A stretch of DNA of 64,000 bases from positions 930,001-994,000 of the forward strand of contig NZ_CP126738.1 in NCBI RefSeq assembly GCF_030246865.1, in the 5' to 3' direction. Origin of the DNA: Microbacterium sp. zg-B96. GTDB taxonomy: Bacteria > Actinomycetota > Actinomycetes > Actinomycetales > Microbacteriaceae. Below, in pieces: positions 18,566-29,492 of the stretch. The notes under the pieces were generated by a model, which saw only the letters and a list, made by a program, of their open reading frames with translations, was not told the DNA's origin and did not search any database. The first letter of the stretch is position 1, and each line of letters begins with the position of its first letter. A program made the translations under genes and the position numbers.

Positions 18566-19716
18566 AGCAGTACATCTTCATCATCATCCTCACCGCGGCT
18601 CTCGCATTCGTCTTCACGTGGGCGGTGTGGCGGCTGAGCCTGCGGTTCAAGCTGTATCCCGGCATCCGCGAGCGTGACGTGCACAAGACGCCGACCCCGC
18701 GCCTGGGTGGCATCGCGATGTTCCTCGCGATCGTCGTGGCGTTCGCCGTCTCGTCGTTTCACCCGGACCCCCGATTCGCGAGCTTCTGGTCCGATCCCGC
18801 GCCGTGGGCGGTGCTCGCCGCGACGACGCTCATCGTGATCGTCGGTGTCGCCGACGACCTGTGGGACCTTGACTGGACCATCAAGCTCGGGGCGCAGTTC
18901 CTCGCCGCCGGCATCGTCGCCTGGTTCGGGGAGCTGCAGATCTACACGCTGCCGATCGGCGGCATCACCGGGTTCTCCTCCACCGTCAGCTTCGTGCTCA
19001 CGATCTTCTCCATCGTGATCGTCATGAACGCGGTCAACTTCATCGACGGACTCGACGGGCTCGTCGCCGGCGTCGCCCTCATCGCCAACGCCGTCTTCTT
19101 CGCCTACGCCTACCTGCTCATGCGCGACACCGGCCAGGCGACCTACTTCACGATGGCATCCTTCATCGCGGCGGTGCTCATCGGCGCGTGCATCGGCTTC
19201 CTGCCGCTGAACTGGAGTCCGGCGAAGCTGTTCATGGGGGACTCGGGCGCCCTCATGATCGGTCTGCTCATGGCGTGCTCGGCCGTGTCGATCACCGGAT
19301 CGCTGGACCCCGCGCTGCTGACCGACCCCGACCAGTTCGGCAGGTCGCAGCTGCTGGGTGCGTTCATCCCGATCCTGCTGCCGGTGGTGGTGGTCATGCT
19401 GCCGCTGCTCGATTTCGGCATGGCGGTGCTCCGCCGGATGCGCGCTGGAAAGTCCCCGTTCTCACCCGACCGCAAACACCTGCACCACCGCATGCTCGAC
19501 ATGGGCCATTCCGACCGTGACGCCGTCGTCATCTTCTATGCATGGACCGCGGTGGTGAGCCTTTCCGTGCTGCTGATGTACATCGGCACCACCGCGGATT
19601 GGCCCGGCCAGTACCTGCCCGGTGTCGTCTTCGGTCTCATCGGCGGCGCGGCCTGCCTCGTCGTCACCCTCACCCCCGCCCGCCGCGTCTCACGCGCGAT
19701 TCAGGAGTCACCATGA
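18562..19716 (+). CDS. Polyprenyl-phosphate HexNAc-1-phosphate transferase (WecA/MraY family)
   Basis: Integral membrane enzyme with about 10-11 helices that transfers a HexNAc-1-phosphate from UDP-sugar to polyprenyl phosphate, starting a cell-wall glycopolymer. Family motifs are DVHKTPTPRLGG (near 38), VADDLWDLDW, NAVNFIDGLDGLVAG, and FMGDSGALMIG, plus the HHRMLD loop. The position before the atp operon matches WecA (Rv1302) of M. tuberculosis, which transfers GlcNAc-1-P; the sugar used here is inferred from that. Start overlaps the tsaC stop and the end overlaps the next gene by four bases. Confidence 0.9.
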   Translation: MKQYIFIIILTAALAFVFTWAVWRLSLRFKLYPGIRERDVHKTPTPRLGGIAMFLAIVVAFAVSSFHPDPRFASFWSDPAPWAVLAATTLIVIVGVADDLWDLDWTIKLGAQFLAAGIVAWFGELQIYTLPIGGITGFSSTVSFVLTIFSIVIVMNAVNFIDGLDGLVAGVALIANAVFFAYAYLLMRDTGQATYFTMASFIAAVLIGACIGFLPLNWSPAKLFMGDSGALMIGLLMACSAVSITGSLDPALLTDPDQFGRSQLLGAFIPILLPVVVVMLPLLDFGMAVLRRMRAGKSPFSPDRKHLHHRMLDMGHSDRDAVVIFYAWTAVVSLSVLLMYIGTTADWPGQYLPGVVFGLIGGAACLVVTLTPARRVSRAIQESP

Positions 19717-20201
19717 CCCCCAGCCCGGTATCCAGCACCCCGCTCCTGCGCACCACCCTGGTGTGGTCCGCGGCCGTCACGGGGGTTCTCGCCGTCATCG
19801 GTGCCTTCATCGGCTACGCCGTGGGTGGCGCCGAGGGACTGTGGAGCGCTCTGGGCGGTATCGTCCTGGCGTTCGTCTTCCTCGGCATCACCGGAGCGAG
19901 CATCCTCATCGCCAACCGCTGGTACGGCGACGCCCTCTACGTGCCGATCTTCTTCGCCATCGTGCTCGGCGGGTGGATCGTGAAGTTCGGCGTGTTCATC
20001 GTGGTGCTGCTGGTGCTGCGGGGCCAGCCGTGGCTGAATCCGACCGTCTTCTTCGTCGCGCTCATCGTCGGAATCATCGCGTCGCTGATCATCGACGTCA
20101 TCGTGATGTTGCGCATGCGGATCCCGCACGCGAGCGACGTCAGGCTGCCGAATGCCGGTGAGATCGACGACCCGGCCGACGGACCCGCCGAGCGGATTTG
20201 A
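19713..20201 (+). CDS. AtpI-like small membrane protein
   Basis: A 162-residue protein with four hydrophobic segments (about 13-35, 40-63, 73-97, 105-125) and a polar C-terminal tail. It occupies the place of AtpI, the poorly conserved first gene of atp operons that aids c-ring assembly or cation supply; Rv1303 has the same position. Start overlaps the wecA-like stop (ATGA). Identification rests on position and topology, not on strong motifs. Confidence 0.65.
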   Translation: MTPSPVSSTPLLRTTLVWSAAVTGVLAVIGAFIGYAVGGAEGLWSALGGIVLAFVFLGITGASILIANRWYGDALYVPIFFAIVLGGWIVKFGVFIVVLLVLRGQPWLNPTVFFVALIVGIIASLIIDVIVMLRMRIPHASDVRLPNAGEIDDPADGPAERI

Positions 20202-20229
20202 GTCCGCCCTAAGTTTGATAGTGTTGACA
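20198..20229 (+). promoter_or_regulatory. Possible promoter region of the atp structural genes
   Basis: TTGAGT (20198-20203) and TAGTGT (20219-20224) lie 15 bases apart, and an exact TTGACA follows at 20224-20229, but no TANNNT lies 16-18 bases after the latter. The region is the only AT-richer patch between the atpI-like gene and atpB. Assignment is tentative. Confidence 0.25.
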
Positions 20230-20326
20230 AGCGCCCGCCCCGCCCCTCACGGAGTTCTTGCGGAGTGACGCTCATCGACCATCGTCGCACCGGCCCTGTG
20301 CCGGCGCCCCGAAGCTGGAGCCCGCG

Positions 20327-21133
20327 CTGTTCATTCACGCTGCGACACTGATCGCCCCCACCGCTGACGAAGGCGGATTCCACGGACCCTCGATCGACGA
20401 GTTCTTCCCGGATGCCGTCTTCCAGTTCGGTGACCTCGTCATCAACCGGATCCACCTGATCCAGTTCCTCGCCACCATCGCGATCGTCCTGATCCTCTGG
20501 CTCGGCACCCGTCGCATGACAGTGGTCCCCGGACGGTTCCAGAGCATCGTCGAGATGGGCCTGGACTTCGTTCGCGTCAACATCGCCGAAGACCTGCTGG
20601 GCAAGAAGGACGGCCAGCGGTTCCTGCCGATCCTGACCACCATCTTCTTCATGGTGCTGTTCATGAACATCACGGGAATCATCCCGTTCCTGAACATCGC
20701 CGGCACCGCCATCGTCGCTGTCCCGATGCTGCTGGCCGTGGTCAGCTACGTGACCTTCATCTACGCCGGCATCAAGAAGAGCCCGAAGAACTTCTTCAAG
20801 AACGCCCTCTTCCCCTCCGGCGTGCCGTGGCCGATCTACATCATCGTCACGCCCATCGAGCTGATCTCGACCTTCATCATCCGGCCGGTCACGCTCACGC
20901 TCCGACTCCTCATGAACATGATGGTCGGGCACCTGCTGCTGGTGCTGTTCTTCGCAGCGACGCAGTTCTTCCTGCTCGACATGGGTGGCTGGTGGTCGGC
21001 ACTGGCAGCGGGTTCGCTCGCCTTCGGCTTCGTCTTCACCCTGTTCGAGATCCTGGTGGCTGTCCTCCAGGCCTACGTCTTCGCCCTCCTGACCGCTGTC
21101 TACATTCAGCTTGCGGTCGCGGAAGAGCACTAA
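20327..21133 (+). CDS. atpB: ATP synthase F0 subunit a
   Basis: Membrane subunit that forms the two proton half-channels against the c-ring. It has five to six helices. The essential arginine lies in the helix following STFIIRPVTLTLRLLMNMMVGHLL, where the Arg in LTLRLLMN is the invariant one. The conserved N-terminus HGPSIDEFFPD is present. No ATG or GTG fits: in the open frame the candidates are TTG at 20258, CTG at 20315 and CTG at 20327. I choose CTG at 20327 because CTGGAG lies six bases before it and the mature start matches the usual short tail before HGPSIDEFF. The TTG at 20258 would add 23 unusual residues. Confidence 0.9.
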   Translation: MFIHAATLIAPTADEGGFHGPSIDEFFPDAVFQFGDLVINRIHLIQFLATIAIVLILWLGTRRMTVVPGRFQSIVEMGLDFVRVNIAEDLLGKKDGQRFLPILTTIFFMVLFMNITGIIPFLNIAGTAIVAVPMLLAVVSYVTFIYAGIKKSPKNFFKNALFPSGVPWPIYIIVTPIELISTFIIRPVTLTLRLLMNMMVGHLLLVLFFAATQFFLLDMGGWWSALAAGSLAFGFVFTLFEILVAVLQAYVFALLTAVYIQLAVAEEH

Positions 21134-21146
21134 GCGGGTCGGCTGA

Positions 21147-21413
<267 letters not shown>

Positions 21414-21441
21414 TCGCCCCCACCAGACCTAAGGAGACAGG

Positions 21442-21993
21442 ATGCTGAATGCTCTTGTCGCGTACGCCGCGGAAGAGGGCGCTGCGCCCAACCCTCTCAT
21501 TCCCGCGTGGTACGACATCATCTGGTCGGCCGTCTGCTTCGTCGTCATCCTCTTCGTCGTGTGGAAGGTCGCCCTTCCCAAGATGAAGACGCTGCTCGAT
21601 GAGCGTGCTGCCGCGATCGAGGGAAACATCGCCCGTGCGGACGAGGCCCAGCGCAAGGCGGAGGCTGCTCTCGAGCAGTACACCGCTCAGCTGGCCGCGG
21701 CCCGCAAGGAAGCCGGCGAGATCCGCGACGCCGCCCGCGAGGACGGCAAGAAGATCGTCGCCGAAGCGAAGGATGCCGCCTCCTCGGAGGCAGCACGGCT
21801 GACCGCCGCCGCGCACTCGCAGATCGAGGCAGAGCGCCAGACGGCTCTGGTTTCGCTCCGCAACGAGGTGGGCACTCTCGCCCTCGACCTCGCTGGCGGT
21901 GTGATCGGCGAAACGCTGTCCGACGACGCGAAGGCTCAGGCTGTCGTTGACCGCTTCCTGGCCGACCTCGAATCCTCTGAGGCGTCCAAGTAA
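21442..21993 (+). CDS. atpF: ATP synthase F0 subunit b
   Basis: Peripheral stalk subunit: one N-terminal helix in the membrane (about 24-45) and a long charged, Ala-rich coiled coil that reaches the top of F1 and binds delta. The 183-residue length is normal. AAGGAG precedes the ATG by seven bases. Its stop shares one base with the atpH start (TAATG), so the two stalk subunits are translated in a coupled way. Confidence 0.95.
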   Translation: MLNALVAYAAEEGAAPNPLIPAWYDIIWSAVCFVVILFVVWKVALPKMKTLLDERAAAIEGNIARADEAQRKAEAALEQYTAQLAAARKEAGEIRDAAREDGKKIVAEAKDAASSEAARLTAAAHSQIEAERQTALVSLRNEVGTLALDLAGGVIGETLSDDAKAQAVVDRFLADLESSEASK

Positions 21994-22784
21994 TGGGCAG
22001 CGCGACCACTCAGGCCCTCGCGGCGACGACGTCGGCGCTCAGCGCCGCGTCGGCGGTCGACCTGGGCGTGGCCCGCGAGCTGTTCGTCGCGGCGCGCACG
22101 CTCGGCGACTCGTCGCAGCTGAGCGGCGCGCTGGCGGACTCCTCCGCGGCACCCGCCGCGCGGGCGAACGTCGTCTCGCACGTGTTCGGGTCGTCGTTCC
22201 AGCCCACCACGGTGTCGCTGCTGACCACGGCTGTCCAGCAGCGGTGGTCGTCGGCTTCGGATCTCGTCGACGGGATCGAGGAGCTCGGCATCCGAGCCGC
22301 CGCGATCGCGGAGCCGGGCACCGACATCGACGGTGAGCTGTTCGGGGTGTTGCGCACAGTCGCTGCGAACCCCGAACTGGAGCTCGCCCTGGGCAGTCGC
22401 CTCGGTGATGCATCGGCGAAGGGCGCGCTCATCGAGACCGTCCTCGCCGGGCACACCAGCGAAGCGACCACCCTCATCGTCTCCGCAGCTGCGCAGCAGC
22501 CGCGGGAACGTCGGGTGCGTCAGCTGCTCGGCCGGGCCATGCGCCTGGTGGCGCAGCAGCGGGGGCGCACGGTGGCCACGGTCATCGCGGCACGGCCGCT
22601 GGGCGCGGCCCAGACCGAACGACTTTCCGTTGCACTGGCGGGGCGCTACGGCACCGAGGTCTCGCTCAACGTCGTCATCGACCCTTCGGTCGTCGGCGGC
22701 GTGCGCATCGAGATCGCGGATGACGTCATCGACGCCAGCGTCGCCAGCCGACTGCACGACCTGCGCCAGAAGCTGGCCGGATAG
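21993..22784 (+). CDS. atpH: ATP synthase F1 subunit delta
   Basis: Connects the peripheral stalk to the alpha3-beta3 head. At 263 residues it is longer than the ~180-residue E. coli protein, because of an N-terminal extension typical of Microbacteriaceae, but shorter than the mycobacterial b-delta fusion. The C-terminal domain with VSLNVVIDPSVVGGVRIEIADDVIDASV is the diagnostic OSCP/delta signature. It follows atpF with a one-base overlap. Confidence 0.93.
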   Translation: MGSATTQALAATTSALSAASAVDLGVARELFVAARTLGDSSQLSGALADSSAAPAARANVVSHVFGSSFQPTTVSLLTTAVQQRWSSASDLVDGIEELGIRAAAIAEPGTDIDGELFGVLRTVAANPELELALGSRLGDASAKGALIETVLAGHTSEATTLIVSAAAQQPRERRVRQLLGRAMRLVAQQRGRTVATVIAARPLGAAQTERLSVALAGRYGTEVSLNVVIDPSVVGGVRIEIADDVIDASVASRLHDLRQKLAG

Positions 22785-22847
22785 AGCTTGCCGCTTTTCT
22801 AAGCGGAGATTTCGGGGCTGAACGGCCCCATGACACGAAGGAAGACC

Positions 22848-24488
22848 ATGGCAGAACTCTCCATCAGCCCCGACGTCATCCGTGACGCGCTGAAGGACTT
22901 CGTCGCCGCGTACGAGCCCACCGGGGCCGCGGCGACCGAGGTCGGCACCGTCATCGACGCCGCCGACGGCATCGCCCACGTCGAGGGACTTCCCGGCGTC
23001 ATGGCGAACGAGCTCGTCCGCTTCGGCGACGGCACGGCCGGCCTCGCGCTCAACCTCGACGAGCACGAGATCGGTGTCGTCGTCCTCGGCGACTTCTCCG
23101 GCATCGAGGCCGGTCAGCAGGTCACCCGTACCGGTGAGGTGCTCTCGGTGCCCGTCGGCGACGGCTACCTCGGCCGCGTCGTCGACCCGCTCGGCAACCC
23201 GATCGACGGCCTCGGCGCCGTCGCTGCGGAAGGCCGTCGCGCCCTCGAGCTGCAGGCGCCCGGCGTCATGCAGCGCAAGAGCGTGCACGAGCCGATGCAG
23301 ACGGGCATCAAGGCGATCGACGCCATGATCCCCGTCGGCCGCGGTCAGCGTCAGCTGATCATCGGTGACCGCCAGACCGGCAAGACGGCCATCGCGATCG
23401 ATACGATCATCAACCAGAAGGCCAACTGGGAGTCCGGCGACGTCAACAAGCAGGTGCGCTGCATCTACGTCGCCATCGGCCAGAAGGGCTCCACGATCGC
23501 CTCTGTGAAGGGCGCGCTCGAGGATGCCGGAGCGATGGAGTACACCACCATCGTCGCCGCACCCGCGTCGGACCCCGCCGGCTTCAAGTACCTCGCCCCG
23601 TACACCGGCTCGGCCATCGGCCAGCACTGGATGTACGGCGGCAAGCACGTCCTGATCATCTTCGACGACCTGTCGAAGCAGGCTGAGGCCTACCGCGCCG
23701 TTTCGCTGCTGCTGCGCCGCCCGCCGGGCCGTGAGGCTTACCCGGGCGACGTGTTCTACCTGCACTCCCGTCTGCTCGAGCGTTGCGCGAAGCTCTCCGA
23801 TGAGCTCGGTGCCGGCTCCATGACGGGCCTGCCGATCATCGAGACGAAGGCCAACGACGTGTCGGCCTACATCCCGACCAACGTGATCTCGATCACCGAC
23901 GGCCAGATCTTCCTGCAGTCGGACCTGTTCAACGCGAACCAGCGTCCGGCCGTGGACGTGGGCATCTCGGTGTCCCGCGTCGGTGGTGATGCCCAGGTGA
24001 AGTCGATCAAGAAGGTCTCCGGCACGCTGAAGCTCGAGCTGGCGCAGTACCGCTCGCTCGAGGCGTTCGCGATGTTCGCGTCCGACCTCGACCCGGCTTC
24101 GCGTCGTCAGCTGGCCCGCGGTGCGCGCCTGACCGAGCTGCTCAAGCAGCCGCAGTACTCGCCCTACCCCGTCGAGGAGCAGGTCGTCTCGATCTGGGCC
24201 GGAACCAAGGGCAAGCTCGACTCCATCGAGGTCGAGGACGTGCTGCGGTTCGAGCGCGACCTGCTCGATTACCTCAAGCGCAACACGTCGATCCTCGACA
24301 CCCTGCGCGAAACCAACGTCCTCGACGACGACACGGCGGCTGAGCTCGAAAAGCTCACCGACGCGTTCGTGCTCGAGTTCCAGTCCGGCAAGGGCCTGGC
24401 GATCGACCACCCGGGTCACGAGGAGTTCGCTGCTGCGGACGCCGAAGACGTGAACCAGGAGAAGATCGTCAAGGGTCGCCGGGGCTGA
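22848..24488 (+). CDS. atpA: ATP synthase F1 subunit alpha
   Basis: Non-catalytic nucleotide-binding subunit of the F1 head. Walker A is GDRQTGKT (173-180), followed by the long beta-barrel and helical domains. The alpha signature [14 protein letters not shown], which includes the arginine finger, is present. The length from the ATG at 22848 is 546 residues; an in-frame ATG six codons upstream is rejected because GAAGGAAG lies just before the chosen start. A 63-base gap separates it from atpH. Confidence 0.96.
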   Translation: MAELSISPDVIRDALKDFVAAYEPTGAAATEVGTVIDAADGIAHVEGLPGVMANELVRFGDGTAGLALNLDEHEIGVVVLGDFSGIEAGQQVTRTGEVLSVPVGDGYLGRVVDPLGNPIDGLGAVAAEGRRALELQAPGVMQRKSVHEPMQTGIKAIDAMIPVGRGQRQLIIGDRQTGKTAIAIDTIINQKANWESGDVNKQVRCIYVAIGQKGSTIASVKGALEDAGAMEYTTIVAAPASDPAGFKYLAPYTGSAIGQHWMYGGKHVLIIFDDLSKQAEAYRAVSLLLRRPPGREAYPGDVFYLHSRLLERCAKLSDELGAGSMTGLPIIETKANDVSAYIPTNVISITDGQIFLQSDLFNANQRPAVDVGISVSRVGGDAQVKSIKKVSGTLKLELAQYRSLEAFAMFASDLDPASRRQLARGARLTELLKQPQYSPYPVEEQVVSIWAGTKGKLDSIEVEDVLRFERDLLDYLKRNTSILDTLRETNVLDDDTAAELEKLTDAFVLEFQSGKGLAIDHPGHEEFAAADAEDVNQEKIVKGRRG

Positions 24489-24508
24489 CGACTCAGTAGG
24501 GATAGCCA

Positions 24509-26877
<2,369 letters not shown>

Positions 26878-26878
26878 C

Positions 26879-27139
26879 ATGGCGCTGACCGTCAGTCTCG
26901 TCTCCGCTGAGGCGGAGGTCTGGGCAGGTGAGGCGAGCCTCGTCGTGGCCAAGACCGTCGAGGGTGAGATCGGCTTCATGACCGGCCACGAGCCCGTGCT
27001 CGCGATGCTGGCCGAAGGCCAGGTGCGCATCACGACCGTCGATGGAACCAAGATCGTCGTTGACGCGCGCGAGGGCTTCCTCTCGATGGAGGGCGACGAC
27101 CTTTCGATCGTGGCCGGCCACGCCGCAATGGTCTCCTGA
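26879..27139 (+). CDS. atpC: ATP synthase F1 subunit epsilon, short form
   Basis: Rotor subunit that joins gamma to the c-ring. The 86 residues cover only the N-terminal beta-sandwich (ALTVSLVSAEAEVWAGEASLVVAKTVEGEIGFMTGHEP). The C-terminal helical hairpin that blocks ATP hydrolysis in many bacteria is missing; the coding sequence ends naturally with TGA and a strong terminator follows at once. Short forms of this type are seen in related genera, so this is probably genuine rather than a frameshift. Hydrolysis control must then depend on other features. Confidence 0.93.
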   Translation: MALTVSLVSAEAEVWAGEASLVVAKTVEGEIGFMTGHEPVLAMLAEGQVRITTVDGTKIVVDAREGFLSMEGDDLSIVAGHAAMVS

Positions 27140-27149
27140 CCGCTGTCAC

Positions 27150-27194
27150 CGCACGAATGCACCGAATGAGCATGCTCTTCGGTGCATTCGTGCG
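27150..27194 (+). terminator. Strong hairpin terminating the atp operon
   Basis: The arm at 27150-27165 is the exact reverse complement of 27179-27194 (16 bp), and the loop holds a further palindrome, GAGCATGCTC, so the whole forms one long stem. It begins ten bases after the atpC stop. The following TTCT is too short for a classical U-tract, which is common in high-GC Actinobacteria. Confidence 0.85.
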
Positions 27195-27218
27195 TTCTCC
27201 CGCGGATCGGGCCGCCGC

Positions 27219-27971
27219 ATGCTGATCCTGCTGCCACCCTCGGAGACCAAGCGGGCAGGCGGCGACGGTGCGCCGATGGAGGCCGCCACGCTCGCCCTGC
27301 CGCAGCTGGCACCCCAGCGCGCTGCGGTGGCCGATGCGCTCATCGCCCTGTCGGCCGACGAGGACACCGCGGCGCGCGTGCTCAAGCTCAGCGCGAGGCA
27401 GCGCGGCGAGGTGGCCGTCAACGCCGGCCTGTGCACCTCTGCGGCCATGCCCGCGATCGACCGTTACACCGGCGTGCTGTACGACGCACTCGATGCGGCA
27501 TCCCTCGACGGACCCGCCCGGCGCTGGCTGGGCGCACACGTGCTCATCCACTCGGCACCCTTCGGCCCGGTTTCCGCGCTGGACCCGATCCCCGCCTACC
27601 GGCTGGGTGCGCAGGCCTCGCTCCCCGGGCTGCCGGCGCTGCGGCGCGTGTGGGCGGTGCCGGTGTCGGCCGCGCTCGCGGATGCCGCGCCGTCGTTCGT
27701 GCTCGATCTGCGGTCCGAGGCCTACGTCGCGCTCGGTCCGGTGCCCGCCGGGGTCGACAGCGCGTACGTGCGTGTCGTCTCCGCCGGCGCTGACGGCACC
27801 GTGCGGGCGCTGAACCACTTCAACAAGCGTGCGAAGGGCGACCTCGTCCGCCGCCTCGCGCTGGACCGGCCGCGGATCGCCTCCCGCGCGGGTTTCCTGC
27901 GCTGGGCGCAGGACGCGGGACTTCGGACAACAGCCGGCGGCGGCACCGGCGAGCTGGAGCTGTTCGCCTAA
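27219..27971 (+). CDS. yaaA: YaaA family (DUF328) protein
   Basis: The N-terminus MLILLPPSETKR and the C-terminal block HFNKRAKGDLVRRL are the hallmarks of the YaaA/DUF328 family. In E. coli YaaA lowers intracellular iron and limits Fenton damage under peroxide stress, and the fold binds DNA; the same role here is inferred. The 250-residue protein is of usual length. The start at 27219 lies directly after the atp terminator, and the family N-terminal motif begins exactly there. Its stop overlaps the stop of the convergent DUF4282 gene by a few bases. Confidence 0.88.
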   Translation: MLILLPPSETKRAGGDGAPMEAATLALPQLAPQRAAVADALIALSADEDTAARVLKLSARQRGEVAVNAGLCTSAAMPAIDRYTGVLYDALDAASLDGPARRWLGAHVLIHSAPFGPVSALDPIPAYRLGAQASLPGLPALRRVWAVPVSAALADAAPSFVLDLRSEAYVALGPVPAGVDSAYVRVVSAGADGTVRALNHFNKRAKGDLVRRLALDRPRIASRAGFLRWAQDAGLRTTAGGGTGELELFA

Positions 27972-28468
27972 CGCCCCAGGTGCTCCGCGGTGCGCTGGGT
28001 GTTCTCCGCGATCGCGATGAGTGCGACGACCGCCTCGATTGCGAACCGCAGCACGACGACGGCCAGGAACGCGGCGATCGGCACCACGATCAGCGTGGAG
28101 ACGATCAGCGCCACGCCGCCGCCGACGTTGACGAACGGCGGCACGAGCATGCCGATGCCGAGGATCAGGCCGCTGAGGAAGTAGTACACGAAGCCGATCG
28201 CGATGGCGATCAGCCCCACCACGTAGAACGCGCTTGCGAGCCGGCGCGTGATGAACGTGCGGAACGAGATGTCGAACAGGGCGCGAAGGAAGCCGCGGCC
28301 CGCGTCGGCGGGGGCTGCGGCGGACGTCGGCACGCCGGTGTCGTCGGGGTCGGCTGCCGGGTCGTAGCCTGCCGTGCCGGTCGGCCTGGTGGATGCTTGA
28401 GCCGCCGCCGCAGCGGCGGCGGGCTGGGTGGGGCGCGGGGGCACGGGTGGCAGTTCGGCGTCGCTCAT
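27968..28468 (-). CDS. DUF4282-type small membrane protein
   Basis: 166 residues: a Pro/Ala-rich disordered N-terminal half (about 1-60) followed by FLRALFDISFRTFITRRLASAFYVVGL and two to three helices, with a conserved-looking C-terminal helix AIEAVVALIAIAENTQRTAEHLGR. This matches DUF4282 proteins, whose function is not known. It is divergent from the next membrane protein gene, with which it shares a 138-base spacer. Its own -10 may be TAGCCT on the minus strand at 28501-28506. Confidence 0.7.
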   Translation of the reverse strand: MSDAELPPVPPRPTQPAAAAAAAQASTRPTGTAGYDPAADPDDTGVPTSAAAPADAGRGFLRALFDISFRTFITRRLASAFYVVGLIAIAIGFVYYFLSGLILGIGMLVPPFVNVGGGVALIVSTLIVVPIAAFLAVVVLRFAIEAVVALIAIAENTQRTAEHLGR

Positions 28469-28606
28469 CGGGCTCTCCTGGTTCGTCGGTGGCTGGCGCC
28501 AGGCTAGCGCGGCGTCGCATGGGGGGGCGCGCGCCTCGCTAGCATGTGACCGCAGGACACTTGTCCCGCTGGCGCCGTAGGCGCCACATCTCGACGGAGG
28601 TCGACC

Positions 28607-29428
28607 ATGAGTCCCTACGACACAGACGGCGGTATGCTCGCGCTCATCGCCGTATTCGGCTTCATCTGGCTGCTGTTCGGCATCGCCGGCTACGTCCTGA
28701 CGTCGCTGTTCATGATGAAGCTGTTCGACAAGGCAGGGGTTCAGGGCAAGTGGCGCGCCTGGGTGCCCGTCTACAACACCATGATCTTCGCCAAGCTGGG
28801 CGATCTGAACCCGTGGTGGCTGCTGATCGCCTGGGTCGCCGGTGGCGTGCTGTCCGGCGTCGGCATCGGCTGGCTGTTCCTGGTCGCCGCCAGCGTCTAC
28901 ACCGTGCTCGCGGCCTACCGCGTCGGTCTCAAGCTGCAGAAGGAGCCGGTCTGGCTCGTGCTGTACATCTTCCTGACGATCGTGTGGTTCGGCATCGTCG
29001 CCTTCGACAAGTCCCGTTGGAACCTCGCCGTCCCGCCGGCGCCCTGGGCGAACTCGTTCCTCAAGGACACCACCGTGTGGGCGGGGATCCCGGCGCAGAC
29101 CGCGGTCGGCGGTTACCCGGCAGCCCCCGGCTACCCGGGCTACCCGCAGCAGCCGACCGGCTACCAGCCGCCGGCAGCTCCCGCCGGCTACCAGCCGCCG
29201 GCAGCTCCGGCCGGCTACCAGCCGCCGGCACCGCCGGCTGGCTACCAGCCGCCCGCGGCTTACCAGCCGCCCGCCGGCTACCAGCCGCCCGCGGCCACTC
29301 AGCCGCCGCCCTACCAGCCGCCGGCAGCGCCCACCACGCCGCCCACGGAGCCGCCTGCCGCTCCCCAGCCGCCGACCGAGCCGCCGACGACCGAGCCGCC
29401 TGCTGCCACGGAGCCTCCGAAGCAGTAG
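28607..29428 (+). CDS. DUF5684-like membrane protein with GYQPP repeats
   Basis: The N-terminal ~145 residues hold four hydrophobic segments and the block KLFDKAGVQGKWRAWVPVYNTMIFAKLG, typical of the small DUF5684 membrane proteins often found beside signal peptidases. The remainder (about 165-273) is a cytoplasmic or exposed tail of Pro, Ala, Gln and Tyr with repeated GYQPPAAPA units. Function is unknown; such tails often bind other proteins or the cell wall. ACGGAGG precedes the ATG. A 7-bp hairpin (28570-28586) lies in the leader, and a TAGCAT at 28540 may be the -10. Confidence 0.65.
   Translation: MSPYDTDGGMLALIAVFGFIWLLFGIAGYVLTSLFMMKLFDKAGVQGKWRAWVPVYNTMIFAKLGDLNPWWLLIAWVAGGVLSGVGIGWLFLVAASVYTVLAAYRVGLKLQKEPVWLVLYIFLTIVWFGIVAFDKSRWNLAVPPAPWANSFLKDTTVWAGIPAQTAVGGYPAAPGYPGYPQQPTGYQPPAAPAGYQPPAAPAGYQPPAPPAGYQPPAAYQPPAGYQPPAATQPPPYQPPAAPTTPPTEPPAAPQPPTEPPTTEPPAATEPPKQ
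29159..29292 (+). repeat. 27-bp tandem repeats encoding GYQPPAAPA
   Basis: Three nearly exact 27-bp units start at 29159, 29186 and 29213, followed by shortened variants. They are in frame and code for the Pro-rich tail of the membrane protein. Confidence 0.8.
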
Positions 29429-29437
29429 TCACACGAC

Positions 29438-29473
29438 CACAAGAGCCCTCCGCCCGCGCGGGGGGCTCTTGTG
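29438..29473 (+). terminator. Intrinsic-type hairpin after the GYQPP membrane protein
   Basis: A 16-bp stem (29438-29453 with 29458-29473, one G-T pair) with a 4-base loop lies ten bases after the stop codon. There is no U-tract. The next gene has its own -10 hexamer directly after the hairpin. Confidence 0.75.
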
Positions 29474-29480
29474 TGCGCGC

Positions 29481-29486
29481 TAGCGT
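29481..29486 (+). promoter_or_regulatory. Putative -10 element (TAGCGT) for the aldo/keto reductase
   Basis: TAGCGT ends six bases before the ATG, after the upstream hairpin; the gene would be leaderless. Confidence 0.35.
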
Positions 29487-29492
29487 GGGGGC

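Noticed and set aside
20224..20229. Exact TTGACA as the -35 of the atp operon
   Set aside because: No TANNNT lies at 16-18 bases downstream; kept only as part of a tentative promoter region.
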